Shown: positions 27,889 to 36,366 of the stretch, piece by piece
How the letters are laid out: each line of letters opens with the position of its first letter
Position numbering within the stretch: position 1 is the first letter of the stretch
From: Bremerella volcania
Lineage (GTDB): Bacteria; Planctomycetota; Planctomycetia; Pirellulales; Pirellulaceae
Assembly: GCF_007748115.1 (NCBI RefSeq)
Contig: NZ_CP036289.1
Coordinates: forward strand, 5,766,001 to 5,830,000
Length of the DNA: 64,000 nt
Direction of reading: 5' to 3'
The notes under the pieces: generated by a model
What the model was told of the DNA's origin: nothing
What the model saw: only the letters and a program-made list of their open reading frames with translations
Databases searched by the model: none
Translations under genes and position numbers: made by a program

Positions 27889-28665
27889 ATGCCGCCGCGA
27901 AAATGGAGAACGTTGCCTCTGCTGGTCACAGGCATTGGTTTGCTCGTTCCGTCGCTGCTAGCAGCCGCCCCCCAGGCAGACTTCGAGAAGATTCTCTCCC
28001 CCATTCTGGAAGATGCCGTTCGCCGTTCGCTTCCTACGTCATTCAAAGACGAATCCGATTGGGGCCGAACGCACGAGTTCACCAAGCGGCTCAAGGTCCG
28101 CGGCAAGTGGAACAGCCTGAAGCTCGAGCGTGTTCGCGAAGCGCAGAATCATGGGGACTGGGTGCGCTACCTCGGTCATATTGAAGATCCCAATCAGCAT
28201 GTCCGGATTTGGATCGAGGACCTTCACGTCGGGCCAATGCGCTCGACTTGCCAGATTCATGCACGGGTCGAGTTTCAAGGCGAGGCCGAGTTCCAACAAT
28301 GGGTACGCGACGTGCGACTGCTTGGTTTGAGCGTGGTGGCCGAAGCGACGGTCAAGATTCGTCTGGATGTGCAGCTTGAGAGCAAATGGGACATGTCGAA
28401 ATTGGTTTCGTCGGCCGAACTGACTCCCAAAGTGACCGGCGGTCAGATCCAGCTTGAGCGGTTCTATGTCCACCGCATCGGCAAGGCTCACGGCGAAGTG
28501 GCCGAGCAAATTGGCGAGCAGTTGGAAGGGACGCTGGCCAAGAAACTTTCCAGCAAAGAGGAAAAGCTTGTTCGCGAAGCGAATAAAGCGATTGCCAAAG
28601 AGTTGGAAAACGGCACGGTCAAGCTCGACCTGGTCGACTATCTCAAAGGGCGGCTGTTGAAGTAG
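27889..28665 (+). CDS. Secreted protein of unknown function
   Basis: A 258-residue protein with a signal peptide (residues 1-28, LLVTGIGLLVPSLLAAAP) and a predicted beta-rich middle followed by a long charged C-terminal helix (about 205-250). I do not recognise a family. GAGAGG five bases before the ATG makes the start convincing. It lies between the YCF48 gene (divergent) and bioF (same strand, 71-nt gap). Confidence 0.65.
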   Translation: MPPRKWRTLPLLVTGIGLLVPSLLAAAPQADFEKILSPILEDAVRRSLPTSFKDESDWGRTHEFTKRLKVRGKWNSLKLERVREAQNHGDWVRYLGHIEDPNQHVRIWIEDLHVGPMRSTCQIHARVEFQGEAEFQQWVRDVRLLGLSVVAEATVKIRLDVQLESKWDMSKLVSSAELTPKVTGGQIQLERFYVHRIGKAHGEVAEQIGEQLEGTLAKKLSSKEEKLVREANKAIAKELENGTVKLDLVDYLKGRLLK

Positions 28666-28736
28666 GGTCAAGCCCGTTTGAGCGGTAGGCTCGCTTGCGA
28701 AATAATATCAGTAGACCCTTATTTCGCGAGAACCTC

Positions 28737-29900
28737 ATGTTTGATCCCCTGGCTTGGATACCCGAACAACTTGATCTGCTCCACGCGATGGAGCGCCGCC
28801 GGGCTATCCACGTCCGTTCCACCCAACAGGGAGCGACCGTCTCGTGGAGAGAGAACCACCTTATTAACTTCGGCAGCAATGACTATCTCGACCTTGCCGC
28901 CGATCCTCGCCTGCGGGACGCCGCCCAGGCAGCCATCGCCAGGGAAGGGTGGGGAAGTGGCGCCAGTCCGCTGATCACCGGCCGCGGAAGCGAACAGGCC
29001 CAGCTCGAAGCCGAACTAGCCCGATTCGAGGGAACCGAGGCCGGACTCACGTTTTCGAGCGGCTTTGCAGCCAACGCCGGTACGATCGACGCGCTGACCG
29101 ATCGGGGCGACGTCATCCTCAGCGACGAAAAGAACCACGCCAGCATTATCGACGGCACGCGGCTTTCCAAAGCGACCGTTCGCGTCTATCCCCATCGCGA
29201 TGTCGACTACCTGGAAAACCTGCTAAAGCAGTGCGGCACGTTTCGCCGTCGATTGATCGTGACCGATACGCTCTTCAGCATGGACGGCACGATTGCCCCG
29301 CTGGATGAACTGGTCGACCTGGCCGACAAGTATGAAGCGATGCTGATGGTCGACGAAGCGCACGCGACTGGCGTCTTCGGCGAACACGGGCACGGGCTGT
29401 GCGAGCATTTCGGTGTCGAAGATCGCGTGCCGGTGCGCGTCGGGACGTTCAGCAAGGCGTTTGGTGGACACGGCGGTTTTGTCGTGGGCAGCCAGGCGCT
29501 GATCGATTACCTGGTGAATCGCTCGCGGCCCTATGTGTTTTCGACGGCGGCTCCGGCGGCCAATGCAGCGGCCATGCTGGCTGCGCTGCAGATCGTGCAG
29601 CACGAGCCGGAGCGTCGTCAGAAGTTGATGGCCAGCGCCGAGTTTCTGCGAGATGCACTACGCCAGCAAGGGTGGAGTCTGGGCGATAGTCACAGCCAGA
29701 TCATTCCGGTAATCGTCGAGACGGAAGCCTTGGCGATGGAGCTTTCCACCAAGCTATTCGAGCGGGGTATGTTGGTACCTGGGATTCGCCCCCCTTCGGT
29801 GCCTGACGGAGAGTGTCTCCTGCGAATCAGTCTTTCTTCCGGGCACACGCGGCAGCACCTGGACACGTTAGTGGAAGCGCTAAAGCAACTTCGTTTCTAA
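28737..29900 (+). CDS. bioF: 8-amino-7-oxononanoate synthase
   Basis: A 387-residue alpha-oxoamine synthase, PLP-dependent, making the biotin precursor 8-amino-7-oxononanoate from pimeloyl thioester and alanine. Blocks seen: NFGSNDYLDLA, GSGASPLITGRGSEQ, SSGFAANAGTID, DEKNHASIIDG, TDTLFSMDGTIAPL, MVDEAHATGVFG and the PLP lysine in TFSKAFGGHGGF. The ATG at 28737 was preferred to a TTG at 28695 because the family begins here. The related glycine C-acetyltransferase (Kbl) is the alternative, less likely from the glycine-loop sequence. No other bio genes are in the window. Confidence 0.88.
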   Translation: MFDPLAWIPEQLDLLHAMERRRAIHVRSTQQGATVSWRENHLINFGSNDYLDLAADPRLRDAAQAAIAREGWGSGASPLITGRGSEQAQLEAELARFEGTEAGLTFSSGFAANAGTIDALTDRGDVILSDEKNHASIIDGTRLSKATVRVYPHRDVDYLENLLKQCGTFRRRLIVTDTLFSMDGTIAPLDELVDLADKYEAMLMVDEAHATGVFGEHGHGLCEHFGVEDRVPVRVGTFSKAFGGHGGFVVGSQALIDYLVNRSRPYVFSTAAPAANAAAMLAALQIVQHEPERRQKLMASAEFLRDALRQQGWSLGDSHSQIIPVIVETEALAMELSTKLFERGMLVPGIRPPSVPDGECLLRISLSSGHTRQHLDTLVEALKQLRF

Positions 29901-29908
29901 GCTTCCAA

Positions 29909-30469
29909 GATTGGCGACGAATAATAGCGTGTTATCATTTCCGTAGGCGTATTCCCCTTTCAACACGGATTAGAACCATTCAAGTTTTTGCCTTACTGCT
30001 CGCTCTATTCGTCACCGTTCCGCTGGTGGAGCTGACCCTGCTCTTGTGGCTGGCCCAATATGAAGGTTGGTTGGTCACGCTGGGGATCGTGATCTTTACC
30101 GGTATCCTCGGAACGCTTCTGGCACGCAGCCAAGGGTTTTCGACCTGGCAGAAGATTCAATCGCAGCTAGCGACGGGACAGATGCCCGGCAGCGCGATGG
30201 CGGATGCGGCGATGATTTTCGCCGCTGGGGCCTTGTTGATGACCCCAGGCCTGCTGACCGACGCGTTGGGCTTCGCCTTTTTGATTCCACCCTGTCGCGA
30301 GTGGATGAAGAAACGCTTCCTCAGATGGGCCAAGTCGAAGTTCCACATCCATGCCACGACCACGGTGGACGGCGAAACGCATACGTACACCAGTTCGCCT
30401 GGCAGTTCGGAAATCGTCAATTCCTACGTCGTTCCCGACCAGAAGGAACAAAAGGCACTGGAAGATTAA
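29909..30469 (+). CDS. fxsA: FxsA-family inner-membrane protein
   Basis: A membrane protein of about 160-185 residues with an N-terminal helix (ALLLALFVTVPLVELTLLLW) and further helices around GWLVTLGIVIFTGILGTLLA and ALLMTPGLLTDALGFAFLIP, the FxsA hallmark, then a basic cytoplasmic tail. In E. coli FxsA affects F-plasmid exclusion of phage T7. Start is uncertain: no ATG, GTG or TTG occurs in frame between the bioF stop and the first helix, so the true start is either an ATT near 29976-29985 or a GTG inside bioF (29813). The 5' coordinate here is only the first codon after bioF. Confidence 0.75.
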   Translation, partial: DWRRIIACYHFRRRIPLSTRIRTIQVFALLLALFVTVPLVELTLLLWLAQYEGWLVTLGIVIFTGILGTLLARSQGFSTWQKIQSQLATGQMPGSAMADAAMIFAAGALLMTPGLLTDALGFAFLIPPCREWMKKRFLRWAKSKFHIHATTTVDGETHTYTSSPGSSEIVNSYVVPDQKEQKALED

Positions 30470-30487
30470 CGCAGCGACAAGAAACGA

Positions 30488-30523
30488 AACATGGCTACCG
30501 GCGAAGTCGTCGGTAGCCATGTT
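30488..30523. terminator. Perfect 13-bp hairpin between convergent genes
   Basis: Arms 30488-30500 and 30511-30523 (AACATGGCTACCG and its exact complement) enclose a 10-nt loop in the 74-nt gap between fxsA and the FlhA-like gene. No T-run follows on the plus strand; the minus-strand side is moderately T-rich. Probably a shared bidirectional terminator. Confidence 0.65.
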
Positions 30524-30543
30524 ACGGAGCATCTTTCGTGACG

Positions 30544-32058
30544 CTAACGTGGCCGACGTGGGGGCAATTCTTCCGCGATGTGATCGGAAATCTTGCTCTT
30601 GGCCGGACGATACGTGGTGTCTTTCGCGATCGCTGGGTGCGGACTGCGCTTCATTGGAGTTTCCAATGCACCGACTTCTTCCGGCGAGACGATCATCTGC
30701 CAGTAGATTTCCGTTCCCCGCGGAACCTCAGCCAGGCTAAGGACTGCGATCTGCGGGAAATGAGGCGATAGGATTTGCCACAAGCGATTTCGCAGATCGG
30801 ACGAAACGATGACTGCCACAGGTCGCTGCTGTTCGTCGAGTCGCTGAAAGGCTTCTCGCAGGACATCGACCAGACGTTCCATCCAGCCGCGCACATTCCG
30901 TCCGGCATCTTCGTCACTCATTTGCAGCAGAGGGGCTTCCAAGTCGCGATCGAGACCGATCGCATGGACTTTCCCGTCGGAATCGATGTAACGCTGGACC
31001 AACTGTCGGCCCAGGCGGACGCGAACCATGGCGACCAGCGTTTCGATGTCTTGGTTGCGGTGGCCGTGCAGAGCGAGAATCTCGACGATGCGGGAGAAGT
31101 TCTTGATGGACTCTCCTTCTTCCAATAATCGCCGCAAAACGGCATGCAACATGGACACTGTCATCGGACTCGAGCGAATTTCGTCGAATTCGCCTGGCGA
31201 ACGTTCCCGCAGCCGTTCGAGCATTTCACGCACGTCACCGAGCGTCAAAATCTCGTGGGCGTGTCGCCGCAGCGTCTCCTGCAGATGCGTGATCACCAGC
31301 ATCGAGGGATCGATAACCAGGTAACCTAGCTGTTCGGCTTCCTGCTGCTGATCGGAGGTAATCCAAATGCCAGGGCCGCCGAAGGTTGGATCGATCCCGC
31401 GTACGCCTTGGAGCGTTCCGCTGGAGGTACCCATGTCGAGGGCCAGGTACTGCCCAGGCCCCAACCGACCACGAGCGACCTCGCACTGATCGATGAGGAT
31501 CCGATATTCCTGATCGCTCAAATCGAGCGAATCCCGCAAACGCAACCGAGGTATGACGATCCCCAACGAATCGGCCAGATGACAGCGAATCGCTGAGGTC
31601 CGCTGCATGATATCGGTCGACTCGGGATGCACGAGTTTGACTAGTTTCTGCCCTAATTCCAGGGTCAAACGGTCAACTTCGAGAAACGCTTCCCAAGGTT
31701 CCTGAGTGGACTCTGGGGGCGAGGCGACTTCATTATCGACGACCGGTACTGGCGGCTCCGCATGAAACTCCGGCAGCACCGGAACGTCTAACAGTTCGTC
31801 ATCCGCGCAGCGTATCGCGACAATGTGATGAAAATGGACCAAGGCCTCCGAGCCATCCGCATGGGGTCCATCGTCACCGAAATCCGTCACCGAATTAGAC
31901 CAAGGGGCATCCTCGGACTCTTGCGAAGTCGAGGCATTAATTAGACGGACGCAGTCTTCGTAAACTGCGGCCAATTCTCCACGTAAGCGAACGTGGCCAA
32001 ATGTCGATACATAAACTTCCCTGCCGATGTAACGAGCCAGAATCGACGCATAATCCAT
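30544..32058 (-). CDS. Soluble FlhA-C-like (FHIPEP) protein with an N-terminal Sm-like domain
   Basis: A 504-residue protein with no transmembrane helix. Residues 125-465 match the cytoplasmic domain of the flagellar/type III export gate FlhA: LELGQKLVKLV, SLGIVIPRLRLRDSL, EVARGRLGPGQYLALD, DPTFGGPGIWI, EQLGYLVIDPSMLVITHL and RRHAHEILTLGDVREMLE. The whole N-terminal membrane half of FlhA (about 330 residues) is missing. Instead residues 1-87 look like an Sm/SH3-type barrel (IGREVYVSTFGHVRLRGELA, then VHFHHIVAIR), joined by a Pro-rich linker. No other export or flagellar genes are in the window. Role unknown; a repurposed binding platform is the simplest reading. Confidence 0.75.
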   Translation of the reverse strand: MDYASILARYIGREVYVSTFGHVRLRGELAAVYEDCVRLINASTSQESEDAPWSNSVTDFGDDGPHADGSEALVHFHHIVAIRCADDELLDVPVLPEFHAEPPVPVVDNEVASPPESTQEPWEAFLEVDRLTLELGQKLVKLVHPESTDIMQRTSAIRCHLADSLGIVIPRLRLRDSLDLSDQEYRILIDQCEVARGRLGPGQYLALDMGTSSGTLQGVRGIDPTFGGPGIWITSDQQQEAEQLGYLVIDPSMLVITHLQETLRRHAHEILTLGDVREMLERLRERSPGEFDEIRSSPMTVSMLHAVLRRLLEEGESIKNFSRIVEILALHGHRNQDIETLVAMVRVRLGRQLVQRYIDSDGKVHAIGLDRDLEAPLLQMSDEDAGRNVRGWMERLVDVLREAFQRLDEQQRPVAVIVSSDLRNRLWQILSPHFPQIAVLSLAEVPRGTEIYWQMIVSPEEVGALETPMKRSPHPAIAKDTTYRPAKSKISDHIAEELPPRRPR

Positions 32059-32564
32059 TGAGAACCTTTCGTCTCAAAAGGTGCACGACTTGGATCTCGC
32101 AACCATCCGCGAAACCGCTTCCATGTATTGCTCGATTGTAGGCACTGCCCCCAATTGGCGGCAACTCAAAGACCGGAGTTTTTCGATCTTTGTTCTGTCC
32201 ACTTGGGCAGACTTTCCCGAGAGGCAAAATTCTGGCGAAGGTTCCGCAAAGTTTCTCCTAAGTACACGTTACGTCACTGGCGCAATAGTTCTAAGTGCTA
32301 AAACAGTTCGAACCTGAGAAACAGGGATATGTCCAGTGAGGTATAATCGAATAAAGCACGGAAATACTCAGAGGCGGCCATTTCCTGCAGTTCTCCTATT
32401 TTCCTGAAAATGCTACCGCAAGGAAAAAGCGGGCTTTTCCCAGGATGGCGCCTCGGTCACAATCCAGCTAAGCAATGGATTGTGACCACAAGGGACGCAC
32501 AGTTGCCCTTCGACTTGGCATTTCACTTCTCGCGTGCCCATGGTCCCGTGCAAACGGAGAACGC
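32059..32564. other. 506-bp intergenic region between divergent genes
   Basis: No supported gene. It must hold the promoters of the FlhA-like gene (leftward) and the PhoH gene (rightward). A TATAAT lies at 32342-32347 without a good -35, and a perfect inverted repeat is at 32455-32487. A 78-codon open frame inside it (32081-32317) has no ribosome site or recognisable content. Confidence 0.6.
32455..32487. promoter_or_regulatory. Perfect 12-bp inverted repeat upstream of phoH-like gene
   Basis: GGTCACAATCCA (32455-32466) is exactly mirrored by TGGATTGTGACC (32476-32487) around a 9-nt loop, 78 nt before the PhoH start. It is not followed by a T-run, so an operator or 5'-UTR stem-loop is more likely than a terminator. 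Confidence 0.5.
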
Positions 32565-33908
32565 ATGATCAGTCAGTCGGTGCAGACGCAGTTGAAGCTT
32601 TTCGTTCTCGACACCAACGTTATCTTGCATGATGCAAGATCGTTCCAAAACTTTGAGGAGCACGATGTGGCCTTGCCCATCACCGTCCTCGAAGAACTGG
32701 ACCGGTTTAAAAAAGGTAACGAGGACATCAATTTCCAGGCCCGCGAGTTTCTTCGCCAGATCGACCAAATGACCGGTGATCTTCTTTCGGAAGAAGGGGC
32801 AACTCTCGGCGAAGAACAAGGCCGGCTCAGGGTCATCATCACCAACGAATTGGACGCCCGGCTTCATCAAGTTTTTCTGCACGACTCGCCTGACAACCGT
32901 ATCCTGAACACAGCCCTTCACCTGCAGCGTTACGTCCACGATCGTCGCGTGATCCTGATCACCAAGGACGTAAACCTGCGGATGAAAGCCAAGAGCCTCG
33001 GCCTGCAAGCCCAGGACTACATCAACGATAAAGTCGAGAGTTTCGACAGCCTGTACTCGGGACGCCGAATTCTCGAGAACATCACGACCGAACAGATCGA
33101 TCGTTTCTACCAGGACTCTGGCCACGTTCACCTGGAAGACTTCCCCGAAGTATGCGACCCGATCGCGAACGAAAACTTCGTCCTGCGAAACGGATCGAAG
33201 TCGGTCCTGGCAACCTTCAACCGCGAAGATCAAATTTTGCGGCGAATTGAAAAGTACAGCCCCTACGGCATCAAGCCCCGCAATGCCGAACAGGTCTTTG
33301 CCATCAAGGCCCTGATGGACGACAACATCAAGCTGGTCACCCTGGCTGGTAAAGCGGGTACCGGTAAAACGCTGCTCGCTCTTTCGTCGGCATTGGCCTG
33401 CTCGTCAGCGTATCGCCAGATTTTGCTGGCCCGACCGGTGGTTCCCCTTTCCAACCGAGACCTCGGCTACTTGCCGGGCGATATCTCGGCGAAGATGGAT
33501 CCGTACATGCAGCCGCTGTTCGATAACCTCTCGGTGATTCGGCATCAGTTCAACGACACCGACAAAGAGGCCCAGCGCATCACCCGCATGCTGGAACAGG
33601 AAAAGCTGGTCATCACGCCGCTGGCCTACATCCGCGGACGCAGCTTACAGCGGATGTACATGATCGTCGACGAGGCTCAAAACCTGACCCCGCACGAGGT
33701 GAAAACGATCATCACCCGGGCGGGCGAAGGAACGAAAATCGTCTTCACCGGCGACATCAACCAGATCGACCACCCGTACCTGGATAGTCTTTCCAACGGT
33801 TTGTCGTACATGATCAACCGCATGAAAGGGCAGGACTTATACGCTCACATCTCGCTCGAGAAGGGCGAACGCTCCGAACTGGCGGACATTGCCAGCGAAT
33901 TGCTGTAG
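32565..33908 (+). CDS. PIN-PhoH family ATPase (YlaK-type)
   Basis: A 447-residue cytosolic protein. The N-terminal PIN ribonuclease domain (about 5-150) starts with [17 protein letters not shown] and includes [11 protein letters not shown] and [11 protein letters not shown] with its acidic residues. The C-terminal PhoH domain has Walker [15 protein letters not shown], Walker [14 protein letters not shown] and the sensor-like [14 protein letters not shown]. PhoH2-type proteins couple an RNA helicase-like ATPase with a PIN nuclease. ATG 32565 follows CGGAGA at 5 nt; the frame is open further up but lacks support. A terminator follows. Confidence 0.9.
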   Translation: MISQSVQTQLKLFVLDTNVILHDARSFQNFEEHDVALPITVLEELDRFKKGNEDINFQAREFLRQIDQMTGDLLSEEGATLGEEQGRLRVIITNELDARLHQVFLHDSPDNRILNTALHLQRYVHDRRVILITKDVNLRMKAKSLGLQAQDYINDKVESFDSLYSGRRILENITTEQIDRFYQDSGHVHLEDFPEVCDPIANENFVLRNGSKSVLATFNREDQILRRIEKYSPYGIKPRNAEQVFAIKALMDDNIKLVTLAGKAGTGKTLLALSSALACSSAYRQILLARPVVPLSNRDLGYLPGDISAKMDPYMQPLFDNLSVIRHQFNDTDKEAQRITRMLEQEKLVITPLAYIRGRSLQRMYMIVDEAQNLTPHEVKTIITRAGEGTKIVFTGDINQIDHPYLDSLSNGLSYMINRMKGQDLYAHISLEKGERSELADIASELL

Positions 33909-33939
33909 TGCAACTCGACGAATTACGAAGTTCACTTGA

Positions 33940-33969
33940 ATGCCCACGCCCGTGCGTGGGCATTTTTTG
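33940..33969 (+). terminator. Rho-independent terminator after the PhoH-type gene
   Basis: An 11-bp perfect stem (AATGCCCACGC / GCGTGGGCATT) with loop CCGT runs into TTTT, 31 nt after the stop. Confidence 0.92.
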
Positions 33970-34061
33970 TTGGGGCACAAAATAATACTTCCCCTCGCCC
34001 CTAAAGTCTGGCAAGTTAGTGTCAGACATGCCCTGCCCTTAGCCCGCCAGAGATCCCACCG

Positions 34062-35162
34062 ATGACCGCGTTTCGCATCCCCCTCGCTCTATGCGCCGTG
34101 GCGTTTTTTTTCTCAGTCACCACCGCACAGGAAACTCCAGCCGAGAACAACGTCACCCACAGCTTTGAGCTTCTCGGCCAGCAAGTCGTCCCGGCCCAGA
34201 TGTACCGCGCGATGACACCGCATCAGCACGAAGCGTGGCGGAAGAAGATGCACGCTACGGTCGTCGACTTATTGGGCGAAATGCCCGAGGCCGTTCCGCT
34301 GGAAGTGAAGTGGGCCGAAGAGGAGAAGTTCGAGAAGTTCACTCGGCATAAGATCTACGTTCGCACCGAGCGGAACTACTGGGCTCCCGTCTATTACTTC
34401 GTGCCGCACGAACTTCAAGGGAAGACGCCGGCAATGGTCTGCCTGCACGGGCACAGCGGCATCGATCCGTACATCCGCCTGAACGAAACCCCGGCTCAAA
34501 AAAAGAAGACCGACGAGAGTGCCCTCGATTATGCGGTCTACATGGCCGAGCACGGTTACATCACGGCGGCGATCGTCGTACGAGGTTGGAATGAAACGGT
34601 CGGTCGACAAGACTACGGCATCGAATCGCCACCGCGAAGCTGCCACGAGACGACGATGAATGCCTTCTTGATGGGGATGACGCCGCAAGGAATTCGCTGC
34701 TGGGATGCCATGCGAGTGATTGACTTCCTACAAACCCAGGACGAAGTCGATGCCAAGCGGATCGGCGCATGTGGCTTATCCGGCGGTGGTACGCTGACCA
34801 TGTATCTGCCAATTCTGGACGAGCGTGTGAAACTGGCCATGATCGCCGGTGCGTTCTCAGAGTACCGCACGTCGATCTACGCCATGCATCACTGCATCTG
34901 CAACACGCTCCCAGGCATCATGCGTGAAGGGGAAATGGCCGACGTGGTTGGCTTGCACGCCCCGCGACCGGTCCTGCTGATCAATGGCATCGACGACCCG
35001 ATCTTCCCGATCGATGGTGCCCGAAAGGAATACGCACGCCTGAAGAAGGTCTACGAAGTGCTCGGGCAAGACGAGAACCTTGACGCTGACTTCTTTGCAG
35101 GGGGGCACGCCTGGTCGAACAACAAAACGCTTGCGTTTCTCGAGCAGCACTTCGGCCGGTAG
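34062..35162 (+). CDS. Secreted alpha/beta hydrolase, acetylxylan-esterase/dienelactone-hydrolase-like
   Basis: A 366-residue exported hydrolase. A signal peptide (about 1-23, LALCAVAFFFSVTTAQ) is followed by an alpha/beta-hydrolase fold: oxyanion segment MVCLHGHSGID, nucleophile Ser in GACGLSGGGTLTMY, acidic residue in NGIDDPIFPIDG and the catalytic His in FAGGHAWSN. Planctomycetes carry many such esterases for polysaccharide degradation. The substrate is unknown and no carbohydrate-active neighbours support a precise call. Confidence 0.8.
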   Translation: MTAFRIPLALCAVAFFFSVTTAQETPAENNVTHSFELLGQQVVPAQMYRAMTPHQHEAWRKKMHATVVDLLGEMPEAVPLEVKWAEEEKFEKFTRHKIYVRTERNYWAPVYYFVPHELQGKTPAMVCLHGHSGIDPYIRLNETPAQKKKTDESALDYAVYMAEHGYITAAIVVRGWNETVGRQDYGIESPPRSCHETTMNAFLMGMTPQGIRCWDAMRVIDFLQTQDEVDAKRIGACGLSGGGTLTMYLPILDERVKLAMIAGAFSEYRTSIYAMHHCICNTLPGIMREGEMADVVGLHAPRPVLLINGIDDPIFPIDGARKEYARLKKVYEVLGQDENLDADFFAGGHAWSNNKTLAFLEQHFGR

Positions 35163-35472
35163 ACTAGCTCCCATCTAGCAGCCGAGACAATTTACTTGCC
35201 CGGATACTCCATTCGCTTCGCGAATGCTTCCAGGAAGTGTCGCAAAGCAAGTATAATCAATCCGATTTCGTTGGCATTTCCAGGCATAACTGGAGTCACT
35301 GGGCGAGTTGCCGAGACGAACTCGCGATGAATTTCATCAATTCTCGCTGATTCCTAGCAACCAAGTTCCGCTTCGACCGTTAATCATTCCGTGCACCTGA
35401 TCTGATGGCTTGATAAAGAAGACCAAGCTCGATCCTTTTCCCACAATCTAACTATCCTGAGGAAGGCTAGCG
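35163..35472. other. 310-bp intergenic region
   Basis: No gene seen. A TATAAT at 35252-35257 with a weak TTCCAG 18 nt upstream may be a promoter of the following hydrolase, which would leave a leader of about 210 nt. No repeat or known RNA motif recognised. Confidence 0.4.
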
Positions 35473-36336
35473 ATGGCTCCTACGATTCCGACGGTCCCCA
35501 GCAAAGACGGTGAAGTTAACAAGTACAACTTGTTGAGCATTCCCGTGAATACGCCTCGCTTGTACTACGTCAACGGCATTCGTAACAGTGCCAAAGACCA
35601 TGCCCTGACGGCATCGCTGCTTTCGATCGTATGTGAGCATCCGGTCTATGGTGTTTACAACTTGTCGAACGGGGCAATTTTGGACCTGGGTCAGTGCTTG
35701 TTGGATTACACCCAAAATGCCAGTGCCCGGGTATTTGGAAACCGGAAGCTCGTCCCTGGCAAGATGCTGCGAGACGATGAAGTCAAGAAAATCGTCGATG
35801 AGACGGTCAAAGGCGCGTTCGTCTGGAACCAGGCAACGGTTACGCTGTTTCGAGAAGTCGCGAACAACTATGGTCGCAACACGCTGATTGTCGCCCACAG
35901 CCAAGGGAACCTGATCACCTCGAACGCATTGTTCATTATCGAGCGCGTCTTCGGTTCGGCAGCGCTGAAGTACGTTCGTGTCTACTCCCTGGCCTCCCCA
36001 TCGCCGGCCTGGCCGTTGGGACTTCGCTATACCAACGGTGGCGGCGGCCGACAGGAGAACGCTTTCATGAACGACCTGGTCGCCCTACTTCGCCCCCACA
36101 ATCTGGCCGCCAAAGTAGGTGTATCCCGCTTTCAGAATGCCGGTGATTTCCGCACCCATGCCGGGTCCGGCGTCGTCGGCATTACCCCGCACGGCGTGAA
36201 TGAAAACATTGCCCTCAACTTCCTGAAGTCGATCCGGACCGACTTGGGCAAATCGAAGGAATTCCCGCCAGACTTCCTCGAAAAGTCGAGCCAGAAGGCC
36301 GAAGACGCGATTAAGATGATTGGGGTGAATAAGTAG
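35473..36336 (+). CDS. Cytosolic alpha/beta-hydrolase-like protein
   Basis: A 287-residue protein without a signal peptide. The lipase-like nucleophile elbow is IVAHSQGNLIT (Ser143), preceded by the oxyanion strand RLYYVNGIRNSAKD, and a late His in TPHGVNENIAL could complete the triad. AGGAAGG 7 nt before the ATG is a strong ribosome site. It resembles bacterial lipase-class proteins of unknown substrate. The following gene is convergent with 30 nt between stops. Confidence 0.65.
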   Translation: MAPTIPTVPSKDGEVNKYNLLSIPVNTPRLYYVNGIRNSAKDHALTASLLSIVCEHPVYGVYNLSNGAILDLGQCLLDYTQNASARVFGNRKLVPGKMLRDDEVKKIVDETVKGAFVWNQATVTLFREVANNYGRNTLIVAHSQGNLITSNALFIIERVFGSAALKYVRVYSLASPSPAWPLGLRYTNGGGGRQENAFMNDLVALLRPHNLAAKVGVSRFQNAGDFRTHAGSGVVGITPHGVNENIALNFLKSIRTDLGKSKEFPPDFLEKSSQKAEDAIKMIGVNK

Positions 36337-36366
36337 CTCTGGCACGAGGCGCTAAGCTACGATCTT

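Noticed and set aside
32081-32317. 78-codon plus-strand frame in the long gap before the PhoH-type gene
   Set aside because: No ribosome site and no domain-like pattern; the gap is needed for two divergent promoters.
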